From the NCBI RefSeq assembly GCF_900163865.1, contig NZ_FUKU01000059.1:1-64000 (forward strand): 64,000 nt of DNA, given 5' to 3'. Both the position numbers and the translations under genes were made by a program. The stretch comes from Sphingobacterium sp. JB170 (GTDB taxonomy: Bacteria; Bacteroidota; Bacteroidia; Sphingobacteriales; Sphingobacteriaceae). The notes beneath the pieces were generated by a model that searched no databases, had not been told where the DNA came from, and saw nothing but the letters and a program-made list of their open reading frames with translations. Positions 32,517 to 42,195 of this stretch are shown here, piece by piece (position 1 is the first letter of the stretch; every line of letters begins with the position of its first letter).

Positions 32517-33677
32517 TCACAAATCCATTTTAGCACGTACGACTTTTATAAGAAATACGTAAGCCAACAAAGCACCAATACCTGCCATTCCAATACCAAT
32601 CAAAGAGGGGTAATTATACGCATAACCTAATGTGATTGGGATGGCGCCTAGGTAGGCTCCTAATGTATTACCCACATTAAAACTTGCCTGACCAGCAGCG
32701 GCGGCAAATGTTTCGGCACCTCTTGCATTGTTAATAAGCATCATTTGCAGGGACGGTCCAATCGAAAATGAGATTAATCCGGTTATAAATGCCAAAGGGT
32801 ACGCAACGGATGTAATGTGAGCGGTAAAAAAAACCACGACTAGGCATAATACCATCGCTGTAAAACTAGTAATGGCTGCTTTTGAAGGGGAAATGGTGTC
32901 GGCTAGTTTTCCACCCATGATATTTCCACAGAACATTCCCAACCCGATTAATATCATAATTAATGGGACGTGCTTGCTCGGTATCCGCGACACCTCAGTA
33001 ACCAAGGGAGCGATATAAGAAATCCACGCAAATAGTCCTCCCGTACCTATCGCTATAATTGCAACCATCAGCCAAGCATCCCAGCGGAGGAAATATCGTA
33101 TTTGATGCATGATGTCGTTTTTCTTATTTGCGGGGAATTTTGGCATCCAAAAATAAATTGCCATAGAAGTAACCAATCCTAAAAGGCTAATGGCCGCATA
33201 GGTGATGCGCCACGAATAATGTTGTCCGATATATGTTCCTAATGGTACACCCGCCAAGTTTGCAATCGTCATTCCTGTAAACATAACGGAGATTGCTTGT
33301 GCTTCCTTACCTGGCTTTGCTATTTTGGCCGCGACTACGGAGCCGACTCCAAAAAAAGCACCATGTGGAAGGCCTGCCACAAATCGTGAGACCAACAATA
33401 GTATTTTATTTGGCGCGATCGAAAAAAGACCGTTGAATACGAAAAACAATAACATTAAAAACAACAATACCTTTCTTGGTGATTGCTTCGCTGTAAATGC
33501 AACCAATGTAGGTGCGCCAACGACGACTCCTAAAGCATAAAGTGCAATAAGATTACTGGCTTCGGGAATATCAATTTGTAAATCTTTTGCAATATCCGGC
33601 AGAATTCCCATCATGGTGAATTCTGTCATCCCTATTGCTAAGCCGCCTAGTGCTAAGGCGATAAGTGCTTTGTTCAT
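32517..33677 (-). CDS. MFS efflux transporter, AraJ/YdhP-like
   Basis: The 386-aa transporter has 12 TM helices of the DHA1 drug:H+ antiporter type. GGLAIGMTEFTMMGILPDIA at the first helix and GLPHGAFFGVGSVVAA (about 99-114) are typical of AraJ-like sugar or drug exporters. The Met at 33677 is preferred over an upstream GTG that would add seven polar residues before helix 1. It is convergent with the DUF3810 gene. Substrate is unknown. Confidence 0.88.
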   Translation of the reverse strand: MNKALIALALGGLAIGMTEFTMMGILPDIAKDLQIDIPEASNLIALYALGVVVGAPTLVAFTAKQSPRKVLLFLMLLFFVFNGLFSIAPNKILLLVSRFVAGLPHGAFFGVGSVVAAKIAKPGKEAQAISVMFTGMTIANLAGVPLGTYIGQHYSWRITYAAISLLGLVTSMAIYFWMPKFPANKKNDIMHQIRYFLRWDAWLMVAIIAIGTGGLFAWISYIAPLVTEVSRIPSKHVPLIMILIGLGMFCGNIMGGKLADTISPSKAAITSFTAMVLCLVVVFFTAHITSVAYPLAFITGLISFSIGPSLQMMLINNARGAETFAAAAGQASFNVGNTLGAYLGAIPITLGYAYNYPSLIGIGMAGIGALLAYVFLIKVVRAKMDL

Positions 33678-33831
33678 GGGTAATAAATGAGAGCACAAAT
33701 CTAGCCTTTCTTATTGAATGGTACTAACTAAATTTTACAAAATTAAAAACCACATACTTGGGCGTTCAAAATGGATTAAGGTAACCATTTTCTTTCCAAA
33801 GTAGGTGGTGTGTTTATGGTGATTTTCTGCG

Positions 33832-34488
33832 TTATTTTCCAAACATCCCGGCGATGCTTTCTAAAATATTGCCTTTGTCTTCTGGACCTTTATCCTTGTT
33901 GAAGAATTCCCCAGCGAGATCTCCTAGTGCATCTGTTGGATTTTGATTACCTGGTTGTGCTTCTTGCGACGAGTCACCGCCCAACATGCCGTTTAATAGA
34001 CCACCTATTCCTCCTGTGGAACCTCCTCCTAAAACAGAGCCAATTAAATCACCGATCCCGCCGCCCGATCCATTCTGCTTTTTTTGCTGGCCTATGTAGC
34101 TCATCACAACGGGCGCTAGCGACGCTAAAACACCACCGACTTGGTTTTGACTGAGTCCGGATTTTTCTGCAACGGATTCTGTTACTGCCGCGGTATTATT
34201 TCCAAACATATGTTGCACAATCTTATTTCCTTGTTCGTTCGATTCTTCGCCACCAAACAGGCCGCCAAGTTTATCCATTAATCCCCCGCTACTGTGGTCT
34301 TGGGCCGCTTTGTCGATTGCTTCGCCTTGTCCTTTGTTTTTTGCATTGTAATTTAAAGCAGCAATCATCAACGGTACCGCTGCCGCAATTACCCATTTTG
34401 CTTTTGACTCATTAACGCCAGTCGTCTTCGCAATTGCTGATGTGGCTTGGGCCCCAATGCCACCGGTTATTAAATCTGAGATGTTCAT
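33832..34488 (-). CDS. DUF937 family protein
   Basis: The 218-aa protein is Gly- and Gln-rich, with the DUF937 pattern: an N-terminal DLITGGIGAQATSAIAKTTG, then a repeated helical unit around IVQHMFGNNTAAVTESVAEKSGLSQNQVGGVLASLAPVV, and GLLNGMLGGDSS near the C-terminus. No signal peptide is seen. The family is of unknown function, probably cytosolic, prone to self-association. The gene stands alone. Confidence 0.88.
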   Translation of the reverse strand: MNISDLITGGIGAQATSAIAKTTGVNESKAKWVIAAAVPLMIAALNYNAKNKGQGEAIDKAAQDHSSGGLMDKLGGLFGGEESNEQGNKIVQHMFGNNTAAVTESVAEKSGLSQNQVGGVLASLAPVVMSYIGQQKKQNGSGGGIGDLIGSVLGGGSTGGIGGLLNGMLGGDSSQEAQPGNQNPTDALGDLAGEFFNKDKGPEDKGNILESIAGMFGK

Positions 34489-34844
34489 AATTTCTTATAT
34501 TTACATTTAATTGTCGTTTAATTACGCAAATAATGTTCCCATTCTTTAAGTGGGAAGAAAGTCAAGCTCTTCCCTTCCATAAATTGTTCTACACATGATA
34601 GGGAGCGGTGCTTAGAAAAGATAAAAAGTATTGTGTAAAATTATTAATTTTAAATAAATATTATGCACCGCTTGAGAAAGTGTAGTAAAATAACGATTCT
34701 TTAGTTTAGTCGAAAGAACGATGCTTCGAGCTCAAAGTAAGACGCTTGTAAGGGAACTATGTCGACCGCTAATTGGTAAAGCCATTTATGCTGTTCGTTT
34801 TCAAGTGGTTACTTGATGTGCTAATTGTCTAAGAATTTAATTTT
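34489..34844. other. Intergenic region with long-range 8-bp inverted repeat
   Basis: No gene is recognised between the DUF937 gene and the DUF2891 gene. AGCGGTGC (34604-34611) and GCACCGCT (34665-34672) form an inverted pair separated by about 53 nt, and TTCTTT...AAAGAA (34697-34716) a second small one. Either may be an operator or a terminator for the minus-strand side. Nothing stronger is seen. Confidence 0.3.
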
Positions 34845-35963
34845 ATGAAAAAAATAATAAACGCTAAAATTTCGATCGTATTTGTTGCAGTTGTAATTTG
34901 TTTTTCCTGCCACAGTGGTAGTGAAAAGGACATTACCCTAAATGCGGAGGCTAAAAAGCTACACATTGATATTGACCGCGCTCGCCGGATAATTGAACTC
35001 CCAATTCATTGTTTAACTTTAGAATACCCCAACAAATTGGGGCAGGTCATTGGTGGGGCTACAGATTTGAAAACACCAAAATCTTTACGCCCTATTTTTT
35101 ATGGATGTTTTGATTGGCATTCCTCGGTGCATGGTTATTGGTCTATTGTAAGGCTTCTTAAGCAATTTCCAGCGCTCGATAGGCAGGGGAACGTGCGGGA
35201 TTTTCTTCGTGCTCATATTACCAAAGAGAACTTGGCTATTGAACTCGATTTTTTTAATGATAAAAATAATTTAAGTTTTGAGCGCCTTTACGGATGGGCA
35301 TGGTTATTTAAGTTACAACAGGAACTACTGGAGTGGCCAGATGAAGATGCAAAACAATGGGCAGAAATACTTGAACCGTTAGTTAATTTGCTTTCGAAGC
35401 GTACGCAGGTGTACTTGGACAAGCTTGTATATCCGATTCGTACGGGTCAGCACGATAATACAGCATTTAGTCTTAGTTTAATGGTTGAATATGCAAAAAG
35501 CTCAGAGGACATTGATTTGTTAAATTCAATAAACGTAAATAGCGCGCGTTTTTTTGAAAATGATAAGAGCTGCAGCCTAAGCTATGAGCCCAGTGGATCC
35601 GATTTCCTATCACCCTGTCTAGAAGAGGCACATTTGATGAGTAAAATAATGGAACCACAACGATACGAAAAGTGGCTTCGCGCCTTTCTACCCAGTTTGT
35701 TCAACGGCGATTTCTCTAGTATGCAACCTGCTCTGGTTAGCGATCGTAGCGACGGAAAACTAGTACATTTGGATGGCTTAAATTTTAGCCGTGCGCATTG
35801 TTTATACGAAATCTCGGGTAAGCTGCCCGAGCTAAAATCAATACTCATTCCGCTTGCTAATAAGCATATCAAGTTTTCGATTGATAATATATCAGGCGAC
35901 GATTATATGGGAAGCCATTGGTTGGGAACCTTCGCCCTTTTATCATTAGGATCATCTAATTGA
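34845..35963 (+). CDS. DUF2891 family lipoprotein
   Basis: The 372-aa protein has a lipoprotein signal peptide ending at Cys23 (VVICFSC). The mature part carries the DUF2891 hallmark CFDWHSSVHGYW (about 90-101, with conserved Asp/His/Trp) and a helical repeat layout typical of alpha/alpha toroids, with GRLYGWAWLFKL-like (here ERLYGWAWLFKL) and GQHDNTAFSLSLM segments. The conserved acidic residues suggest a glycoside-processing enzyme, but no activity is established. No operon partners. Confidence 0.86.
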   Translation: MKKIINAKISIVFVAVVICFSCHSGSEKDITLNAEAKKLHIDIDRARRIIELPIHCLTLEYPNKLGQVIGGATDLKTPKSLRPIFYGCFDWHSSVHGYWSIVRLLKQFPALDRQGNVRDFLRAHITKENLAIELDFFNDKNNLSFERLYGWAWLFKLQQELLEWPDEDAKQWAEILEPLVNLLSKRTQVYLDKLVYPIRTGQHDNTAFSLSLMVEYAKSSEDIDLLNSINVNSARFFENDKSCSLSYEPSGSDFLSPCLEEAHLMSKIMEPQRYEKWLRAFLPSLFNGDFSSMQPALVSDRSDGKLVHLDGLNFSRAHCLYEISGKLPELKSILIPLANKHIKFSIDNISGDDYMGSHWLGTFALLSLGSSN

Positions 35964-35998
35964 GAACTGTTAGCGTGAAAAAATAGAGGTGTAAATGA

Positions 35999-36262
35999 TC
36001 AACACGCTGGTAATAGTGTGTTCTTTTCTAATTTTACCTTGACGACCTGAATTACCGTGAAGCCATCTTCTTTACTAATAATAGGTGAGATGTCTACACC
36101 TTTATCGACTAGGGCTTTTAGGATTGCATTTCGAAACGTCGACCTATCTGGTCCCCAGCCCCGATTTTCCACAATATCATTGTTGAGGGTGATGAGTTCG
36201 GAAATAGAATAGGTAGGGAATTTTTCCAATAAATGATGAGAGAGTTGAACAGTTGGTGACAT
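35999..36262 (-). CDS. 87-aa hypothetical protein
   Basis: The small soluble-looking protein contains a mixed sequence with LITLNNDIVENRGWGPDRSTFRNAILKALVDKG. The middle could be a helix-turn-helix-sized fold. I do not recognise a family. It ends close to the convergent DUF2891 gene, has an ATG start and coding-like composition. Moderate confidence that it is real. Confidence 0.5.
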   Translation of the reverse strand: MSPTVQLSHHLLEKFPTYSISELITLNNDIVENRGWGPDRSTFRNAILKALVDKGVDISPIISKEDGFTVIQVVKVKLEKNTLLPAC

Positions 36263-36659
36263 ACAATTTAATTTTTGGGATTAAACATTTAAAAAATTGT
36301 GTCCAGAAATTTTTGGGCGTCAAATTATAGTCGTAGCTGCGACAATTTTTGACAACATCCCGTATTGTTTTACCACCGTGGTTACGAACTCGGTTGGTAT
36401 TGCTTAGCAATTCTGAATACCCTACTAATTTAATATACTTTATTAGTAATTCCAAATTTGTGTCGAATTTTTTGCATCGTACGTCGTTAAATTATATTTC
36501 GAATTGGCTTGCGGACTGCAATTAGGGCGTAAAAATGACAACATGTACACGTTCGTAAATTAATATTTGCTCAATACTGTCATACTGTCGTAAAATGCTG
36601 TATTGGAATGTTCCTTGTTGTTTCTTTGTGGAAATTAAAACTGTAAATAATAAAAATAT
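36263..36659. promoter_or_regulatory. htpG upstream region with tandem ATACTGTC repeat
   Basis: No gene is convincing here. The octamer ATACTGTC occurs twice back-to-back (36574-36581 and 36582-36589), 70 nt before the htpG ATG. A directly repeated element in this place could be a heat-shock operator or activator site. No standard TAnnTTTG box is obvious between it and the start codon. Confidence 0.35.
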
Positions 36660-38546
36660 ATGCAAGAAAAAGGTAGTATTTCAATTCATACCGAGAATAT
36701 TTTCCCGGTAATAAAGAAATTTCTTTATTCGGATAATGAAATTTTTTTAAGAGAGCTGGTTTCAAATGCTGTTGATGCTTCGCAAAAAATAAAACGATTA
36801 TCATCACTCGGACAATTTAGTGGAGAGCTTGGTGATCTAACGGTTGACGTACGATTTGACGAAGACGCAAAAACGATTACGATAAGTGACCGTGGTTTGG
36901 GAATGACCGCCGAGGAGATTAAAAAATATATTAATCAGATTGCTTTTTCAGGCGCTACCGAATTTATGGAAAAATTCAAGGAGGCAAATGACGCAAACGA
37001 AATTATCGGTCGCTTTGGGTTAGGGTTCTACTCGGCATTTATGGTGGCTGACACCGTAGAAATCCAGTCCTTATCATACCAAGAAGGAGCGGAGCCCACA
37101 CATTGGACATGTGATGGAAGTACATCATACGAAATAGAAAGTGGGTCACGCACCGATCGAGGTACAGATGTTATTCTTCATGTCAACGAAGAGTCGATTG
37201 AATTTTTAAAAAAAGAACGATTAGCTGAGATTCTCAATAAATATGCGCGATTCCTTCCTGTACCGGTTCGTTTTGGCACCAAATCAGAATCTTTGCCCGA
37301 CGGCGAAGATGAAGAAGGGAAACCTAAATACAAGTCAATTGAAGTCGATAACTTCATTAATAATGTAGCTCCTGCTTGGACGAAATCGCCTAGCGAGTTG
37401 ACTGACGAGGATTATCTAGCGTTCTATAAAGAGCTTTATCCATACTCTATGGAAGAGCCGTTATTTTGGATTCATTTAAACGTTGATTACCCATTCAACC
37501 TGACAGGGATTCTATATTTTCCGAAGGTCAAAAATGATTTCGAAATTCAACGTAATAAAATACAATTATATTCACGTCAGGTTTTTATTACCGATGAGGT
37601 CAAAGATATTGTTCCCGAATATTTGATGCTACTGCAGGGTGTGATTGATTCTCCTGATATCCCATTAAACGTTTCTCGTTCTTTCCTACAAGCGGATAGT
37701 AACGTAAAGAAAATTAACAACTATATCACGAAGAAGGTTGCCGATAAGTTGAACGAAATCTTTAAAGCAGACCGGAAGAATTTCGAAGCTAAATGGGATG
37801 ATATATCATTGTTTATTAAGTACGGAATGCTCAGCGACGATAAGTTTGCCGAAAAAGCAAATGACTTTTGTTTAGTAAAGAACACTCTTGGGGAAAGTTA
37901 TACTTTTAAAGAGTATTACGAAAAAGTGAAAGATCTGCAGGTGGATAAAGATGGAAATATCGTCTATTTATACACGTCAGACCCGTCGCAACAAGACGGA
38001 TTTATCGCATCGATAAAAACAAAAGGATATGATGTCCTTGTATTGGACGGGCCTTTAGACACACATTTTGCGGCGTATGTTGAGCAAAAAGGTGGTGAAA
38101 AAGTACAAGCTAAGCGCGTCGACGCGGACGTGATTGATAAATTGATACAAAAAGAAGAGAACCTAGAATTGAATCTTTCTGAAGAAGATTCGCAAAAGGC
38201 GTTGTCAATTTTTGAGAAAGCGATTTCCCGTCAAGATATGAAAGTTGAGGTCGACGCATTACAATCGGACGAATTGCCTGTATCAGTCACAATTGATGAA
38301 TTTATGAGACGCATGAAGGATATGGCTAAAACTGGCGGAGGCATGGGCTTTTATGGTGACTTGCCAGATAATTATAAGGTTACAGTAAACGGTAATCACC
38401 CTTTGGTCAAGCGTATCCTTGAGAGTGACGAACTAGAAGGAGCGAAGATAGCCAAACAAGCTTTTGATCTTGCATTGTTGTCGCGTGGTTTGTTACAAGG
38501 AGCAGACTTAACGTCATTCGTGAAGCGAAGTGTTGAGCTGATTTAA
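36660..38546 (+). CDS. htpG: Molecular chaperone HtpG (Hsp90)
   Basis: The 628-aa cytosolic chaperone has GHKL ATPase motifs in the N-terminal domain: LRELVSNAVDA (about 33-43, Mg-binding Asn), ISDRGLGM (about 77-84) and IIGRFGLGFYSAFMVAD (about 116-132, lid and phosphate loop). The middle domain includes the catalytic-loop Arg region NVSRSFLQ (about 338-345). A C-terminal dimerisation domain completes it; there is no eukaryotic MEEVD tail. Length is usual. It ends at a strong terminator and is preceded by a tandem octamer that may mediate heat control. Confidence 0.96.
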   Translation: MQEKGSISIHTENIFPVIKKFLYSDNEIFLRELVSNAVDASQKIKRLSSLGQFSGELGDLTVDVRFDEDAKTITISDRGLGMTAEEIKKYINQIAFSGATEFMEKFKEANDANEIIGRFGLGFYSAFMVADTVEIQSLSYQEGAEPTHWTCDGSTSYEIESGSRTDRGTDVILHVNEESIEFLKKERLAEILNKYARFLPVPVRFGTKSESLPDGEDEEGKPKYKSIEVDNFINNVAPAWTKSPSELTDEDYLAFYKELYPYSMEEPLFWIHLNVDYPFNLTGILYFPKVKNDFEIQRNKIQLYSRQVFITDEVKDIVPEYLMLLQGVIDSPDIPLNVSRSFLQADSNVKKINNYITKKVADKLNEIFKADRKNFEAKWDDISLFIKYGMLSDDKFAEKANDFCLVKNTLGESYTFKEYYEKVKDLQVDKDGNIVYLYTSDPSQQDGFIASIKTKGYDVLVLDGPLDTHFAAYVEQKGGEKVQAKRVDADVIDKLIQKEENLELNLSEEDSQKALSIFEKAISRQDMKVEVDALQSDELPVSVTIDEFMRRMKDMAKTGGGMGFYGDLPDNYKVTVNGNHPLVKRILESDELEGAKIAKQAFDLALLSRGLLQGADLTSFVKRSVELI

Positions 38547-38579
38547 TTATTCTATTTTAGAAAACAATATAGCATGAAT

Positions 38580-38614
38580 CACCGGTTACGATATTTGTAA
38601 CCGGTGTTTTTTTT
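38580..38614 (+). terminator. Intrinsic terminator of htpG
   Basis: A 10-bp stem CACCGGTTAC (38580-38589) / GTAACCGGTG (38597-38606) with a 7-nt loop is followed by eight T residues. Confidence 0.9.
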
Positions 38615-38785
38615 GCAACATTTCGCCGGGTCCATGCGGTTTTGGAAAGTGGTGCACGACCAGGGACCATTCACTTTAAAATTATCTGGTTAGAAATGAA
38701 CTTATTCGCCATTTAGGCCCTCTTTTTGTTTAAAAATATTTGGAGGATATCTAGATTTGTTCTACTTTTGTGACATCAAAACACG

Positions 38786-38859
38786 GTAGGTATAGCTCAG
38801 TTGGTTAGAGCACTAGATTGTGGTTCTAGGGGTCGTGGGTTCGAGCCCCATTACTTACC
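38786..38859 (+). tRNA. tRNA-His (GTG anticodon)
   Basis: A full cloverleaf is seen. The acceptor GTAGGTA (38786-38792) pairs with TACTTAC (38852-38858, one G-T pair), D-arm AGCTCAGTTGGTTAGAGC, anticodon stem CTAGA/TCTAG with loop TTGTGGT (GTG at 38820-38822), and T-arm GGTTCGAGCCC are present. A G at 38785 and discriminator C at 38859 fit the G-1:C73 pair that identifies tRNA-His. CCA is not encoded. Confidence 0.96.
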
Positions 38860-38860
38860 C

Positions 38861-38891
38861 AAAAAAGCTTCTCAAAACGGGAAGCTTTTTT
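38861..38891 (+). terminator. Terminator of tRNA-His
   Basis: AAAAAAGCTTC (38861-38871) pairs with GAAGCTTTTTT (38881-38891) over a 9-nt loop, ending in a T-run. Confidence 0.85.
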
Positions 38892-39242
38892 TGTAACATT
38901 GTTTTTTTTCGCAGTATCTGTACGGTCATAACTTAGGTGTGTAAATTGCAACATTTGGCGGATGTTACCCATCATTCTAAATGGCACATTTTTATGCAAG
39001 CTAACTGGGGTAGCGTCTGAGTCCCACTCTACTACTGCAAACTGGCATCGGTAGAATTTGACTCAGCGGAGAAAAGCGGCTTTTTCGAATGTTAACCGAA
39101 TCCGTTACAAGTCGAAAATCTGGTGCTTTTTTGTGCAGATCGTGCTAAATTCGCACATACGATACCCGACTAGAATTTTTATGAAAAGCGTAATTATATT
39201 AACTATAACCGTTATATTTAGAAGTATAAATATTGATAGGTT
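38892..39242. other. Intergenic region after tRNA-His, possible decayed element
   Basis: No intact gene is present. The stretch 39017-39065 (CTGAGTCCCACTCTACTACT onward to GACTCAGCGG) is bounded by CTGAGTC/GACTCAG inverted 7-mers and may be a remnant inserted next to the tRNA. Its nature cannot be resolved from sequence alone. Confidence 0.25.
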
Positions 39243-39479
39243 ATGAATTTTAATAGAAGATTTACACATAATGTAAACGGAACGTCAATTGAATTTGATG
39301 CTACCTATAATCCGCAAACTCATGATTTTAGAATTATCGATTCTGGATGCGAAGATGCATACGATCTGAGTTTCGATATGCAGACGCGTATTTGGTCGAT
39401 TAAAGAGGGGAGTTCTCCTTCTTTATCGGCCGATGAATTGGCGACGTTAGTGCAACAGAACTTCGGCATGTTTGTTTAA
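39243..39479 (+). CDS. 78-aa hypothetical protein
   Basis: The small acidic protein has a predicted all-beta N-terminal half (FNRRFTHNVNGTSIEFDATY) and a short helix at the end (SADELATLVQQNFGMF). It has no signal peptide or cysteine-rich motif. The pattern of alternating residues and normal codon use suggest a real gene. Similar short proteins occur in Bacteroidota, but I cannot name a family. The 208 bases that follow (39480-39687) contain only a GC-rich 6-bp hairpin (GGGGCG/CGCCCC near 39525-39554). Confidence 0.55.
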   Translation: MNFNRRFTHNVNGTSIEFDATYNPQTHDFRIIDSGCEDAYDLSFDMQTRIWSIKEGSSPSLSADELATLVQQNFGMFV

Positions 39480-39687
39480 AGAAGTATTAGGTAATACTTA
39501 GGTCGCCTACACTGTGGGGTTAGGGGCGGACGGTCTGCCGTTGCATTCGCCCCAAGCTAGGTGCGGAGACCAAGTGATGATCGTTTTGAATATGGTGCCT
39601 CGCAGCTGCAGAAGGGTAGGAGAGTAGTATAGCGCGACATGTCGGTCGACCTTGACTAAGGCGGAGCCGGTTGTTGAATTGAGACTG

Positions 39688-40056
39688 TTAATGTGAAGTA
39701 GAAGTTATTTTCTTGATTTTTGCCTTTGACGATGCGGAAGAAAACTCATAAAAATCACTAAATCGAACAGTTTTGCCCTTATAGCTTATTTCTCCATTAA
39801 CGGCAGCAAGTTTACCATGTGTTAATACGTATTTTAAGGTTAAAATAGCTGCAGGCTGTATCTCTTTGCTAACTAAATATCGTTCTACATCGTTCAATCC
39901 ATGTAGGTTTATCTCGTGGCTAATGTGCCAATGGATATCATCGGCAAAGAAAGTTAGAATTTTTGCGAAATTTGAATCCACATAATATCGATAAAGCTCA
40001 ATTATAAGCAGCATTTTGGGTGAATTCCCACAATTATTGAGGACTTGAATTTGCAT
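39688..40056 (-). CDS. SnoaL/NTF2-like small protein
   Basis: The 122-aa protein has the cone-shaped NTF2-like pattern: an N-terminal helix followed by LIIELYRYYVDSNFAKILTFFADDIHWHIS, then strands AILTLKYVLTHGKLAAVNGEISYKGKTVRFSDFYEF, as in ketosteroid isomerase-like proteins. Substrate is unknown. The start overlaps the stop of the DUF1697 gene (base 40056), so the two are coupled. Confidence 0.75.
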   Translation of the reverse strand: MQIQVLNNCGNSPKMLLIIELYRYYVDSNFAKILTFFADDIHWHISHEINLHGLNDVERYLVSKEIQPAAILTLKYVLTHGKLAAVNGEISYKGKTVRFSDFYEFSSASSKAKIKKITSTSH

Positions 40057-40601
40057 TATCCGTTGTCGCTAAGTTGAATCAGAGCATTGATTGTATTGAG
40101 GTTACGACCTGTAGCATTAACTTGCAAAGTACGTTCAAAAAATGCATTACTTAGCTTAGCTTTTGATACGCCGTTCGGTAGGTAGAAGTACAAGATTTTG
40201 TTTTTTATAAAATACCACTCCGGAGAAAATTCGCGTTCGGAAAGTAATGTAACAAGTTCCTTTGAAGGAGTTTTGTCAAGCACCGTGATAAATAACCTAT
40301 TCGCCTCTATTGGGGGGCGAGGAGGTATGTCTTTTAGGATCGATTTAAGGTCTTTATTGCTTTTAGCAAATACTTTGATCTCCAGTCCAAATGTTTCTTT
40401 TATAATTTGTCGAATTTTCTTCTCGACTTCAATTGGTGTGGATGCAGCATTGAGGACTATATTTCCACTTTGGATATAGGTGCAAACATTTGTATATCCG
40501 GCGAGGAGTATCGCTTCTCGTAAATCCTTCATTCTTATGACGTTCTTTCCCGAAACGTTCACCGCCCTTAGTAATACAACGTATGTTGTGTTGCTAGTCA
40601 T
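40056..40601 (-). CDS. DUF1697 family protein
   Basis: The 181-aa protein has the DUF1697 signature at its N-terminus, YVVLLRAVNVSGKNVIRMKDL (about 6-26), followed by NVCTYIQSGNIVL (about 38-50) and the C-terminal ATGRNLNTINALIQL. The family is common, cytosolic and uncharacterised. First of a two-gene unit with an NTF2-like gene. Confidence 0.9.
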   Translation of the reverse strand: MTSNTTYVVLLRAVNVSGKNVIRMKDLREAILLAGYTNVCTYIQSGNIVLNAASTPIEVEKKIRQIIKETFGLEIKVFAKSNKDLKSILKDIPPRPPIEANRLFITVLDKTPSKELVTLLSEREFSPEWYFIKNKILYFYLPNGVSKAKLSNAFFERTLQVNATGRNLNTINALIQLSDNG

Positions 40602-40737
40602 TTTCTTTGTTTATTTTGGTAAATAATGATTGATGAATCTAATTTGGTTGTCCAGAATTACAAAAAGGCCGCTCGATGACCGCAAAAAATATTACTTCAA
40701 GAGATTCGTTGTATCATAGTGTACATTTATTTATAAG

Positions 40738-41571
40738 CTAATTGTTTGGTCCGACAAGCTGATCGATGTTGATTTTTTTCATAGTCATTATGTTTTTTTG
40801 TGCATCTGGAGAATTTTCAAAAATTTCGTTTAAGTTCGCAGGCACGACTTGCCAGCTTATACCAAATGGATCTTTGCACCACCCGCACTGGCTTTCGCTT
40901 CCATTTCTGGTTATCGCTTCCCAATAATAATCGATTTCCGATTGGTTCGCGCATTCGATGACCATGGATACTCCCTCGTCGAACGTAAAATCTTGAGGTA
41001 TACCGCTATCCATTGCCATTAACGTAAAACCATTGATGACGAATTGCGTGTGCTGAATTTGGTCCTCGTGTTTTCCGTCTTCATATCGGAGAATTCCTTG
41101 GGTTTTAAAGGAATCAAATAGCGATTCGTAAAAGTGGAGTGCCGCTTCGCATTTCCCCTGGTTTTCACCAGAAAACATTAACGTTGGTACAATAGATTGA
41201 TTATTAACATCACCCCGTTTCCCCAAATAGAACTGCCACCCCACACCATATTTATCATTTAGCCAACCATAGTAAGCGCTCCACGGATATTTTTGTAGGG
41301 GCATTAATTCCGTTCCATTTTTCACCAGCGCATCCCAATATTTATTGATTTCGATTTCGTCTTCACAAATAACCATAAACGAAATTGAGTTATTGGGTTT
41401 AAAAATTGGCCCTCCATTAATACCGATAAAATGGGTGCCCATTAGGTTTGCTGATGCAACCATGCGGGTGGAAAGATTGTGATTGCTGTCGGCGAATAGG
41501 TTTCCGTAAAACTCCAACGCATCGTGCGCATCGTTGTTGAACCAAATTGCCGGATAAAGTGAATTTTCCAT
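40738..41571 (-). CDS. Tandem PhnB-like VOC-superfamily protein
   Basis: The 277-aa protein contains two related domains (about 5-125 and 133-262). Each starts with a YPAIWFNNDAHDALEFYGNLF- or VPTLMFSGENQGKCEAALHFYESLF-type segment and ends with GISWQVVP or GVGWQFYLG, the pattern of PhnB/3-demethylubiquinone methyltransferase-like glyoxalase-fold proteins. Function of this group is unknown, perhaps metal-dependent stress proteins. Its start overlaps the end of the SRPBCC pseudogene (TAATG). Confidence 0.85.
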   Translation of the reverse strand: MENSLYPAIWFNNDAHDALEFYGNLFADSNHNLSTRMVASANLMGTHFIGINGGPIFKPNNSISFMVICEDEIEINKYWDALVKNGTELMPLQKYPWSAYYGWLNDKYGVGWQFYLGKRGDVNNQSIVPTLMFSGENQGKCEAALHFYESLFDSFKTQGILRYEDGKHEDQIQHTQFVINGFTLMAMDSGIPQDFTFDEGVSMVIECANQSEIDYYWEAITRNGSESQCGWCKDPFGISWQVVPANLNEIFENSPDAQKNIMTMKKINIDQLVGPNN

Positions 41572-42099
41572 TAATTTTTTTCCATTATTAATTTAAGATT
41601 CTCAAGTCCATGTTTAAAATCTGCATCCATATCAAAAAAGTTCGTCACAAAATTGAATGGATAAGGGATAGCGCCACTTATTCCCCAAGAGACTTCGCTT
41701 TGTCGGTCGCTGATCGGGATAACGTCAAAAAATGATTTATTCGCCACGTCGCTTCCGTCGAAATATATGTCGATTTCCACGCGCTTATCTGGAACAAGTT
41801 TCGTGATTACTTGCTTCCCTTTTCCTACTTTTTCGCTTTCCCATTCATAGATGAATCCTACCGTTTTGTCTTCACCGTCATATTTACGGACGATGGTAGT
41901 GTCATTCTCCGACCAAGGGTCATACGTGCCTTGGTTTTTAAGAGAGGATACATATTCGTATATATCTGTTATCTGTATTAGGTCTGTTAATCGTTATTTT
42001 GTTTTCTGCGTGAAATTTTTTGGGAAGAAAAAATGCAACGATGAGCACCAATGCAATGCTGCCTAGTATCACAAATAAGATGTATTTTAAAATTTTCAT
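41571..42099 (-). pseudogene. SRPBCC-family protein disrupted by a frameshift
   Basis: ATG at 42099 opens a frame encoding a TM helix followed by FLPKKFHAENKITINRP, then soon stops. In the next frame, starting around 41980, the expected SRPBCC/polyketide-cyclase sequence continues: TDIYEYVSSLKNQGTYDPW, EWESEKVGKGKQ and a C-terminal part up to 41571. An extra base near CCTAATACAG (41976-41981) would explain the shift. Restored length would be about 175 aa. The open part alone (41571-41780) is only a fragment. It could also be a sequence error. Confidence 0.75.
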
Positions 42100-42195
42100 G
42101 GAGATTTAGGCTGTCTAAAATTTAGTATGCTTTATTTGACAAGGGCTTTTTAAAATACATGTTTATCAAAATTTGTATCATTAAACACCCGTGTA

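Noticed and set aside
36177..36455. 92-codon minus-strand ORF
   Set aside because: It overlaps the 87-aa ORF in another frame, with irregular composition and no recognisable motif.
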